From NCBI RefSeq assembly GCF_900964775.1, contig NC_041830.1:9405501-9469500 (forward strand): DNA of 64,000 bases, in the 5' to 3' direction. The notes below the pieces were generated by a model. That model had not been told where the DNA came from, searched no databases, and saw only the letters and a list, made by a program, of their open reading frames with translations. Both the position numbers and the translations under genes were made by a program. This stretch comes from Scleropages formosus (lineage: Eukaryota; Chordata; Actinopteri; Osteoglossiformes; Osteoglossidae). Position 1 is the first letter of the stretch. Every line of letters starts with the position of its first letter. Of the stretch, positions 55,101 through 64,000 are shown one piece after another.

Positions 55101-57845
55101 GACCCGGACTGGGTGTCACAGACTGGATGAATGAAAATTTGAGCTAATTAATAATGAGCGGTGTTAATAATTGCTGACCATATACATAAAAACCAGATTT
55201 CAGGACACTGGACATTGGGGGATGATTGTACTATATTTCACAGTGATTTAATACAAGTCATTGATAATTTCCCTGGACAATCTGTTATTGATCAGTGACT
55301 AGAGGTGATGTGCACGGAGGAAAAGGAGTCAAATGGAAACTTACTTCAAGATGCTGTTGTGGAAGTCATTGTAACTGGCCATCGCCATGAGGGAGCCAAA
55401 GCCAATGCCAAGAGAGTTGAAGATCTGGGCCGCAGCATTAACCCACACCTGGAAGATACAGATGATGAAGGAATCTCAGCTCTGCCACCCCAGCCAGAGA
55501 AAATGCTTGCCCACTCACACATCTACCTCCAGAGACTTCAGCTTGTCCCATTCAGGGATGATGTAAAACTCGATCCCCTTCATAGCACCAGGAAGCTGTA
55601 CGTTGTTTATCAGCAAGGCCACCAGGATAACATAAGGGAAGAGTGCGGTGAAGTAGACCACCTGGGCCAAGACACACAAGACCAGTTCAGTGGCTGTCAA
55701 GAGTCCCCCGTTGTGACTCACGCAACTTGAACCATAGCTCTTACTTTTCCAGTTGACTTCACTCCTTTGAAGATGGAGAGGTAGACGAGGATCCAGGCAA
55801 CCAACAGAAGCAGGATGAGCTCCCAGCGAATGGTCCCAGGGTCCCCCACTCCAGCGGTCCGCTCCAGAACCTTGTAGCTGAACAAAGAGTGGTGGTCCAC
55901 ATCACCTGAATTCCCACAATGAGCTACACGGTGATCATTACACACAACACTCTCCATTATGTGGCCATTTCTTCAAGTCAAACAGAAAGTACCAACAGAA
56001 AGTGAGTTAATCTTTCTCTATATCTAATCTATAAAACAGGCCTGCTGTGATTGTTGGTGTTTTGTGAGCTGGTAGTAAACAATGATAAACCCAAAAGTGA
56101 GGAATCGTTCACTAAGAATCCATGGCATATGGTAACATCTTATCATACTTTTATCTCACATGAAGCTTGATACCACAAACTGGTAGAGATGTGTAACTTC
56201 AGTCAAACACTCACTTCAGCCCTAACTAGTGACTTAATGTAATAAAATGCAACGTTCAGGGTACGAGTGCATGCCCGGAATCGCAACGATTCCTGCAGCC
56301 CTGACAGGCCAGGCGAAGCTCCCTCAGCTGTACTCTAATAAGAGGTACCAACTTGAAGAACTGCTGGCTCGCTGTGCTGGAGAAGGAGCTGTTGGTAGTG
56401 CTGCTGGTGCAGTTGGGCCTGTTCCAGGTATTATTGCAGTTCTCCCAGGGTAAGGGGCTCTGGAATGAGCTGAACAGGTAGTACAAAGCCCACGTGATGA
56501 TGACGTTGTAGTACGTACACATAATGAAGGAAATGGCCACGGTTGCTAGGCCAACCCCTGCCGAGAAACCACAAGGCATCGATGAACTGGCTTCTCTGGT
56601 TAAACACTAGATGTTTTAAACGATTTTACTCTGCCATACTGGAGAAATAATGGACAATGTGGACCTTTTAGCAGCGGACAGACTTTGGCCATGGCATGTA
56701 CTGGACCTCTTCTCACATATTGTCCCACGGAAAGTTCCACATAGAGTAGTGGGATTCCCAGGAGCACCAGCATGAGAAGGTAGGGAACCAGAAAGGCACC
56801 TTAGTAAAGTAAAGGCAGGGTAAAACCAGAGCAGTGGCATTAAAAAGACACACAGATTGACACAAAGACCGTGGCGGTTTGCAGATCTGCCAGTGGAAAC
56901 ACGGATGCTGGACAGGTGTACATACTGAGAACGCTCTTTGCATGTTCGGTCACGACGGCGCAGTTTTGGTCTCATATCATTTTTCCTAACGCAGCCTGCC
57001 CCATGTCCTCCTCCATCATTTTTAAAATTATCCATTCGTACACAGAGTTTACTGGCAATAGGGGCAACTGGAAGTGTGGAGATTAGAGCTGCTGCTTTTG
57101 GATGTAAAGGTCAACGGTTTGAATATCACCTACTGCGGTAATACCCTTGAGTAGGGTACTTTATATTTTTCCAGTGGAATGGCTCAGCTGTATGAATGGG
57201 TAAATAACTGTATGTAGTTTAACAGTGTAAGCTGCTTTGAGGAAAAGTGTCAGCTAAATGTAAATGACAAACTCATTATGTAATCACAGAGGATTCATTC
57301 CCTTCACTGTGTCTTTACCGTCACTCAAACCCACATACCTGCCTAGGCATCCAGGCATCAATGTACGGTCAGTCTCATAAAGGTAGCTTTCGGGCTCAAT
57401 TTTACTCATATAAGCATTTAAAGAAATTCATAAACATTTAGTGACAACATTTAACTTATAATGCAATTTGGGTAGTTAAGCAAAGTACGATCAAAATGAC
57501 CAAAAATATTTATTTTTATGCATGAACGTATTTCATTTATTTTAGTTTCACTTTACGTTGTTTGTAAGACTATACGTATTGCGACGTACACACATTTGAC
57601 GTAACTAACATGATTGCTGCCAGAAAAGGAAAATATGAATGAAATGCACAATTTTGAGAAAGACCACCCAAAAACAACAGAGCAAAAGGTGAAACAGTAT
57701 TAAGGGTCTTGGTCTTACCTCCACCACTCCTGTAGCACAAATAAGGGAACCTCCACACATTTCCCAACCCGACTGCACAGCCGATTGCAGCTAAAGTAAA
57801 TTCTATTTGTTTATTCCATGTTGGTCTCTTTGTTTCCGCCTCCAT
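52128..57845 (-). CDS. SLC6-family Na+/Cl- coupled transporter, complete, 13 coding exons
   Basis: Exons in transcript order: 57845-57719, 56799-56665, 56557-56353, 55877-55745, 55661-55527, 55448-55345, 54381-54257, 53980-53868, 53197-53057, 52974-52875, 52760-52660, 52563-52339, 52286-52128. They total 1803 nt, 600 aa plus stop, phases consistent, with 12 membrane spans. TM1 has [18 protein letters not shown]. Gly26, where monoamine carriers have Asp, points to an amino-acid-type substrate. Chloride-site positions (Y70, Q253, S257, N289, S293, by alignment with GAT1) and Na2 residues (D357, S358) are kept. Loop EL2 is short, with C128/C137 and sequons at N129, N136 and N143. Odd points: Asn256 replaces the extracellular-gate Phe, and Cys23 stands where GAT1 has Tyr60. 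It is closest by eye to the GABA/taurine/glycine/B0,+ branch; I cannot name the orthologue. The ATG at 57845 has AACATGG context. The exon 3 donor (AA|GTTGGT) is weak; an alternative pair of sites would shorten the protein by one residue. Confidence 0.93.
54382..55344 (-). other. SLC6 intron 6
   Basis: Holds the repeat at 54620-54845 and otherwise AT-rich sequence. Other introns over 300 bp (53198-53867, 55878-56352, 56800-57718) carry no recognised element apart from the family B copy at 57075-57270. Confidence 0.6.
54620..54845. mobile_element. Short interspersed repeat in SLC6 intron 6
   Basis: Begins TTACATTTACATGTATTCATTTAGCAGATGCTTTTGTCCAAAGCAACGTACA, the complement of the widespread fish tail 1 (GCTTTGGACAAAAGCATCTGC), but the body (GAGAAGGAGACATATCTG, TTCGTTCAAGTGCATAAG-like) differs from families B and D. 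Likely another SINE or MITE using the same tail. Confidence 0.5.
57075..57270 (+). mobile_element. SINE family B in SLC6 intron 1
   Basis: TTAGAGCTGCTGCTTTTGG head remnant, CAACGGTTTGAATATCACC B-box, AATACCCTTGAGTAGGGTAC, CAGCTGTATGAATGGGTAA, tail GCTGCTTTGAGGAAAAGTGTCAGCTAAATG. It is antisense to the gene. Confidence 0.75.
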
Positions 57846-58158
57846 GTTCACAGAAGCCTGAGTCACCGTGGGTAAGCAGCCCAGTCTTCTCCACAAAGTG
57901 CTTAGTCAAGGCAGCACCAGGGAATATAAACTGAGCAAATGTAGCACATTGTTTTTATGGCCATTAATAATTAGCTAAGACTGGTAAAGCTGAACTTGAA
58001 AAAGTTAATACTTCTTACGGCATTTACATTCAAGATACACAGGACATGATGACACATGTTGTGTGAATACGGTGCCTTGGAAAGGACCTTTAGTCTGGGA
58101 AAATAATGTGCCATTGGTCAAATGAGCTTTCTGAACTCTTAAACTCTGTGTGAATACA
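57846..58158 (-). promoter_or_regulatory. Upstream region of the SLC6 gene
   Basis: No CpG island here, unlike ggnbp2 and dhrs11. The transcribed-strand complement of GAATATAAACTG near 57925 is not a TATA box in the right direction, and no clear core promoter is visible. A noncoding first exon further upstream is possible. Confidence 0.25.
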
Positions 58159-58328
58159 CACACACACGCTTGCTGAAGCCACTGGTCCCAAGCCGAAGCC
58201 TAACCCGGCAACACAGGGCATAAGCCCGGAGAGGGAGGGGACACACCCAGGACGGGACGCCAGTCCATCACAAGGCACCCCAAGCAGGACTCGAACCCCA
58301 GACGCACCAGAGAGCACCACCGCACCCC
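58159..58328 (-). mobile_element. SINE family A, slightly shortened
   Basis: Between 13-bp duplications CTGTGTGAATACA at 58146-58158 and 58329-58341. The tail part is altered (CCACTGGTCCCAAGCCG) and part of the head is missing, but the B-box complement GACTCGAACCCCAGACG is intact. Confidence 0.9.
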
Positions 58329-58675
58329 CTGTGTGAATACAAATACTGTATATTTCTATATAGCTTCAATCTATTCAGCCCTGCACATTTCTAGAAACGC
58401 CACATCTAGAAACAGTGATTTAATACACTGTCAAGGGAAATCTCAGAGTTTCTTTCAAATCTGTAATGAACTTCCAGCTGAAGAAGTTGTTTCACAATGC
58501 TTATTTCTTACATTCATCCGTGGCCCATCTAGGTCATTTGAGCCATGTCCTCAGAACTATGAAATGACCACTGGATGGCGGGAGAGTACAAGCAAGGTAA
58601 ACCATAAAGCAAGGGTAAGAAGAAAAGTAAAGAGGTAAAATGCAAAACAAAGTGGTAAAAGTCCATCTATTGTCA

Positions 58676-58840
58676 CCAACCGCTTGTCCCGGAGCCTCAG
58701 GCAGCAACATGCGGCGCAAGGGCGAAGGAAACGCCCAGGACGGGACACCAGTCTGTTGCAAGGGACCTCAAGGAGGGCTCAAACCCAACATCTGCCACAC
58801 GGCAGGCACCGGCTGAACCCACCAAGCCACCACATCCCTG
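58676..58840 (-). mobile_element. SINE family A, old diverged copy
   Basis: AACCGCTTGTCCCGGAGCCTCAGG, CGCCCAGGACGGGACACC, AGGAGGGCTCAAACCC and AAGCCACCACATCCC keep the order of the family but differ widely from the consensus. No target-site duplication could be found. Confidence 0.65.
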
Positions 58841-59458
58841 CAAGGTAGGAAGTGAAAAAAGCAAATAAGTTTTCATTTATACTAGTTTATAATTTGTTTT
58901 ATCAATTTGCAGATTATCTTCTGAATCATTTCATTGGTTTATAGCTTCACGTATTGTTTGATGTATTGTCTTTTCAGATTAGTTTTGTTCCATTGGTTTC
59001 ATGATTAATGGGTTACATGGCTCTCCACATCCTTCATATTGCTAAAGAAAAGACAGGTCAAAAGAGGTGACTTGGCCAAGCGAAGAAGGCGAACGGGACC
59101 CCAATTTGAATGGGGTGGAGAAGGGATGTCATAAGCAGCCGTGAAAGGGATAGCAGTGTGTTACATTAAAGATACGCAGGACATGATGTAACACCCCAAC
59201 ATACTGTATGTAAGGGCAAAGTTCAAACTTACCATTAATTCAAATTCAATAAAGTATTGCATGTTACAGTATTTTTCCCTTTGGTTTTTTCAAGTCATCC
59301 CACCTCTGACTTGACTGGACAGGAGACCTGCCCATCATCATTGACCCCAGGAAGATGAATGTGATTGGCTGGAGAACCAGAGAGGCGGGTCTTGTCTGCA
59401 TGTTAAAAGCACTTCCTGTGGCACAGTAGATGTTTTGTTCAGTTCTGTCATGTTGAAG

Positions 59459-59603
59459 TCCCCTTTCCCCTTCCTTTCCCCTTCCTTTCCCCTTCCTTTC
59501 CCCTTCCTTTCCCCTTCCTTTCCCCTTCCTTTCCCCTTCCTTTCCCCTTCCTTTCCCCTTCCTTTCCCCTTCCTTTCCCCTTCCTTTCCCCTTCCTTTCC
59601 CCC
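59459..59603. repeat. 11-bp polypyrimidine minisatellite, about 13 units
   Basis: Perfect or nearly perfect repeats of TTTCCCCTTCC. The plus strand is pure C/T for about 145 bp. The frames over it are translations of the repeat (GKGRGKEGERK on the minus strand). Confidence 0.95.
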
Positions 59604-59735
59604 TGGCTGTCATTATTGTTTGTGCTGTAATACTTTGCCTCTATATGTTTAATACTGCTTCTTTTTCTTTTGTTTAGATACTGCAAGTGTGGAGTAGTTT
59701 GTGGAAGCCTGTACTTTTGGTCTTCACATTCTTTC

Positions 59736-59761
59736 TTTTTTTTTTTTTTTTTTTTTTTTTT
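59736..59761. repeat. Poly-T run
   Basis: About 26 uninterrupted T, 130 bp after the pyrimidine minisatellite. It may be the A-tail of an old minus-strand retroposed sequence, but no element is recognisable next to it. Confidence 0.9.
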
Positions 59762-62700
59762 GTTTCTGGGCTTCAGCTGGAGTTGACCAGTTGAATAGTT
59801 GGGCTACTTTTCCTGTTTTTCTTCACACTTGAACGCTCTTACGTACCCCATTTAAATGCTTTCTGCACCAGAACAGTAAGCACACTTCTGTTCTTCACTT
59901 TAGTTTGCACACTATGTGTGATCCTGTGTTTTCACTACAAGTGACCTTGTATGAACTTTGTTCCACCCCGGTATGTTCCTGGGATGCTGGTTGCGACCAC
60001 ACGTTCGGCAGAGGGGAACTAATGGGGTGAAAGGCCACGACAGCTGCATTTGCAGAGGGGAAAAGGCCAGTTGTGGTGGAGTTAGGAGAAGCCATGGAAA
60101 ACAACTTTTTCAGATTTCATTCAAAAGGTCTTGGTAAACTAGCAGGGAAGAGGGGAAAATACTCATCTTCAAGGAGTATTTCTGGAATTCCTGAGTAGGA
60201 AGATGGATGGATGAATCACACATCTATGTTTAAAAACTGGCTAAAATAAAAGTATGTGGAAAAAGTCTTGTCTGAGGTTTGAGAAATGTTTGTGTGGGTG
60301 TTGTAGGAGAAGGAATAATCCTATGCGAGCATGTTCGTTCTTGTACCTGGTATAACTGGATGCTTCCAGTTGAAGGCTGCCCAGGCATGGGAAACCTCAG
60401 TGTGTTAGGCTGGAAACAACTGCCAGGTGTGACTCCGCTGGCTGCCTCCTACTCGGGTTATTTCAATCTGTCTCCATGTTTGGATGTGTTTATCCCACAT
60501 GTAGAGTGGGATAGAAATCAAAACTTTTGCTATGATAGTTTAATTTCAGCTGAGTCAGCAAGGAGTGACAGGAGGACCCACTCTGTTTGGTATTCAGCTT
60601 TTGAAGACCAGTCGCCTCTGTGAATAGGGAACAGAGAAAACACCATCATGCAGGGCAAAATACCCCCTATTGCATGAATACATTTGTGGTTGGGTTTTAG
60701 GCCTTTTTTTAATGTTACCATTGTTCATAATATCTTTTTATGTGTATATTTTCTTTTAATAAATAAGTTAGCAGAAGGGTGGCTGGGAGTGTCACCTTTT
60801 GGATTTGGTTGGGTTTGTTGGGTTTGGATGGGTTGGACTGCGGAACGAGGGAGGTTTGAGAATGTGCGGCGGGGGGTTGTTGTCTGCGGTGAAATTCCGC
60901 AACTGGGAAGAAGTGTCTTTTGTAGCCAAGTGCTCTCTCAGAGACTGTGTGTGTGTGCAAAATATTAAACAAACTTGAATGTTCACTTTTCCATTGTTTT
61001 TTGGCATTTTACCTTTCACTTCTTTTATTCTTTAGTTTCAGTCATGATCGTTTCCCTTTTCTTGGATGCATCACCATCACTTGCATCCTATTTATGCTTT
61101 GGTGCCATGGTTAGGAGGGTAAAAACAAAAAAAAAAATTAAAGTCAACTACACTAACAGGATGGAAGTCTGTCCTACCTAGGGCTCATGTGTCCTGCCCA
61201 AGAGCCGACAAACTGCTGTAGGCGCAGAATGTTTTGATGCAAAGTAGTGGTGGTTTACTAGTTTGAACCATTGTATGTGCAGTAACTAGAATTTTTTATA
61301 TAATAGGCTTAACTATGAAGTTTTCATTTGATTACTTAAGGGTGACAAATCAATTTCCGCTCAGTAAGGAGGTGATTCATAAGTACGGGTTGTACGTAAG
61401 TCAGACGTTTGCAACTCGGGGACTGCCTGTATTTCAAGCCAGACTTGTACTGACCTCTTTTTGAGTCCAAGTCCAACATCCTAACCTCTCTCTTAGCTAC
61501 TGCCCTCACCTAACTAGGTCTTAATGATGTGTTTTTCCCTGAAATTTGTGTGTCTTGATTTTGAGGAAACTGAAGCACTTCTTCTGGCTTTCTGGGGCCA
61601 GGATTGGGAACTCAAGTTGCAGCAATCTGGAAAAATGCTGACTTTGATCTTGAGGTCAGAACTGCAGGGAAGTGGGGAGAAAACAGCTCTGATGCAGGTA
61701 CTACTTCAGCTCTTAAATCCCCCAAGGCTCAGCAGCTGTCCATGAGAGACAATCATACATGCACCTCCAGCAGGAAAGAGAAGAGAGAACTGAGCTCCTC
61801 AGCTGCAAAGAGTGTGTTCAGGTGGTAATTTAACCATCTAGTTTCATATTTTCTAAAAAAGTGAAATTACACTCAACTACACTCAGACATCGGGTCTGTT
61901 TCGGCAATGGATTTACTTTATTTGTCCAAGATGACAAAAATAGCTTTTTATTACCTAGAGTTTTGAAGAAGGTGCCATTTGGCTGATCCTGTGCCATTGT
62001 AGATCAGGAACTTGACACGAAACTCGATTTGAAATTTGACTCAGACATGGCACCAAGGTCCACAAATAGATTCATTGTTCCTGTTCGTTTCCACACGTAA
62101 CAAACAGAGACTTGCCCAAAGTTGCAGCCTAAAGGTACAACAGAGCATTGATCCAAAGCGCCTGCATCGTCTAGGTTTTCACTTGAAATACATCCCAGGA
62201 CAATTACTCAAGCAGTCTTACAAGCTTGTTTCCACATGTCCCTTTTTATATTCTTCATCTAGCACAGGTCTAAAATCTTCTCCATGTAGTTGTTTGTGGA
62301 ACAGACAACACAAGGTGGAGGGAAAAGTCCTACAAACAGTTCTGGTAACAGTCTTCCTAATGGCAAAATTACCAGTTATCTTATTCATGTCTCAATTACC
62401 AACAGCTGGCCTTGTAATCACTGTTTGTTTCTCCACATTAGGAGCACAGAGAAACTGGCCTGATTATGGGTGGGGAAGGAGCACAGATGAGGATCTGGCG
62501 ATAACACCCTGTGATGAGTACTACTCCTGATTGGCTTCTCTTTTATTATTTCATGTGTTCTAGTCCCTCTTTATTTTTTTTTTTTTTTGTTTGTGCTATA
62601 CGTGTAAGAGAGCAGGAGGTCCGCATGTTGTTTCAAGAAACCAAAAACCACATCTGTGCTCTGTCTTCCTTCCTTCCCTTGATTATGATGTTTTTGATAA

Positions 62701-62930
62701 GTGATAAGGAGCATTAGTTTTGGAATAAATACAATCTGCATATATTTTTTATATATAGTAAATATACACCATATATATACATACAAATAAGAAACAAAAA
62801 TAAATAACTGAGCAACTAAAATACTTTCTATTCTTTAATACTTTTCAACAAAGCTTGAATTCTAGGGCACTTTAAGGGGGAAAATGTTATGTTTGTGAAC
62901 GGAAGTGGTTTCCTGCCTCTTCATTTGAAT
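59762..62930. other. Non-coding stretch, no gene recognised
   Basis: Contains several T- and AT-rich tracts and the right half of a MITE-like element near 61370-61432 (TTGCAACTCGGGGACTGCCTG). The longest open frame (62036-62530, 164 codons) has no recognised domain and no splice or promoter context, so I do not call it a gene. Confidence 0.5.
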
Positions 62931-62939
62931 TAGACTCTC

Positions 62940-63127
62940 CCTCTCTCCCCCTCTCCCCACCACTCTGCACCACAGCTGAGTCTAAGGGCAGGGCTAAAGC
63001 TGCAAAACCCAAAAGAGGAAGTGTAAAAAAAGATGAAATAAGTTCAAATACTCACAGCTGCTTCACCAACTCACAGGTCTGGCCTGCTCTGGTCTCTACC
63101 CACACAACACACTCCAGACACTTCAAG
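62940..63127 (+). promoter_or_regulatory. Possible promoter and noncoding first exon
   Basis: A pyrimidine-rich GC-containing patch is followed by AAAGAGGAAGTG at 63012-63023, a textbook PU.1/ETS site, then about 100 bases ending at a good donor, CTTCAAG|GTAGGA, at 63127/63128. This layout resembles a TATA-less blood-cell promoter with a 5'-UTR exon of a gene to the right of the window. No coding sequence supports it. Confidence 0.25.
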
Positions 63128-64000
63128 GTAGGAACATGTCATTTCTTTACTCTGCTAAATAGTTTTCTGAGTTCTTCTGTATAGTTAGTTGTGTTTTCTG
63201 TCATTTTTTTCTGCTTTTCATAATTATATGTATAGTTCTCATGCCCACAAGATGATGTTAGCCAGGTGGTCAGGTTTTAAACTGTGGCTTTTTCTTTCCT
63301 GCTGCCTTTTGGCTTCTCTTAACACCTACTTTTAACCAAACTTAGATCTGTTTTTGTGATTAATGCTACTTTGCACCTCATGATCATAAATTAATGCTCA
63401 ATGTATTGCAATGTTTTTATAAATTTTTCTTAATGATTTCAGACTGCGAAGGTACACTTTATAATAGTTTTGGCGAAGTTCAACTCCTATTTTTGTATGT
63501 GTTTTGATTACGGTGCGTAGAAGATGCCAGCATTCATGTGTGTCCTCATGTTTGTTTCTGCTCTAGTAGACTTTTCACGACACTTCCATTGCACAGCAGT
63601 GTGTTCACCTGGCAACAGTTGGCGCAGTGGTTAAGAAAATGGATGTAGGGCCGTCTCGTCTGTCTATTGCTCTTTCTTTCTTTTAATCTTCGTGTCTTTT
63701 GTGGTGGATGAAGTAATCATTCCTATGGCATTTGAGACTGGAAAGACAGGGTAATTCTTGCCTTTTAGCTCAAGCAAGCTCCACCCAGACCTCAAACTTA
63801 ACAGACGCAGATGGTATGGCCCGAAGCCCTCTCAGATCCTGCCTGACTGCATGGTTTAAATTGTGAAACTGCTGCAGCTGGAAAAAGTGTTTAAGGAATT
63901 GGCTTCACAACCAGACAGTTGAGGGTTGAAACCTCTGGAGGACACCCACTGTAGCAGCCTCAAGGAAGCAGTAGGTAGGGTTAAAATAGATATCTAAGTG
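63128..64000. other. Right edge, no feature recognised
   Basis: AT-rich DNA. A short stretch at about 63610-63640 (GGCAACAGTTGGCGCAGTGG) resembles a SINE head but does not continue convincingly. Confidence 0.4.

Noticed and set aside
62036-62530. 164-codon open frame at the right end
   Set aside because: No recognised domain, no promoter or splice context, and amino-acid content typical of random sequence. It could be revisited with RNA data.
1-64000. Retroviral, LTR or Polinton fossils, CRISPR arrays, toxin systems
   Set aside because: No reverse transcriptase, integrase, capsid or envelope-like frames and no paired long terminal repeats were seen; regularly spaced repeats here are microsatellites or the 50-bp and 57-bp arrays, and the genome is eukaryotic.

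Overview
The window is vertebrate nuclear DNA, almost certainly from a ray-finned fish. Coding exons are small, widely spaced and bounded by GT-AG introns, and the DNA between them is full of tRNA-derived SINEs and simple repeats. One SINE family (about 215 bp, ending in a GT run) looks to me like those of bony-tongue fishes such as arowana; that placement is from memory and weak. No bacterial, plasmid or phage features are present.

Three genes on the plus strand keep the order and orientation of human 17q12: pigw (CDS 3824-5320, one coding exon), ggnbp2 (8252-20864, 13 coding exons, 697 aa, the same length I recall for the human protein) and dhrs11 (22372-49965, 7 coding exons, 255 aa, with a first intron of about 19 kb). 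A complete SLC6-family sodium/chloride-coupled transporter lies tail to tail with dhrs11 on the minus strand (57845-52128, 13 coding exons, 600 aa). I worked out every exon boundary from splice sites and reading phase, and all three spliced frames close without a stop. At the left, a minus-strand exon (2639-2490) is divergent from pigw; in human that position belongs to MYO19, but I cannot prove identity.

Layout: 1-2490, SINE, AT-rich DNA and GGAT repeats; 2490-3130, divergent promoter built from a degenerate array with a period of about 57 bp; 3816-5397, pigw; 5398-7620, AT-rich spacer with one SINE; 7620-21314, ggnbp2; 22100-50722, dhrs11, mostly repeat-filled introns; 52128-57845, SLC6 gene; 57846-64000, non-coding DNA with two SINEs, an 11-bp pyrimidine minisatellite and a possible promoter near 63.0 kb.

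The genes do not form a pathway: pigw acts in GPI-anchor synthesis in the ER, ggnbp2 encodes a nuclear/cytoplasmic regulator, dhrs11 encodes a short-chain reductase, and the SLC6 protein is a plasma-membrane transporter. Their grouping is conserved synteny. The points most worth a second look are the promoter array upstream of pigw, an exact 50-bp array of CCAAT boxes in dhrs11 intron 1, a Gly at the catalytic Ser position of DHRS11, an Asn replacing the aromatic gate of the SLC6 protein, a GC-AG intron in ggnbp2, and SINE families that share two interchangeable 3' tails.
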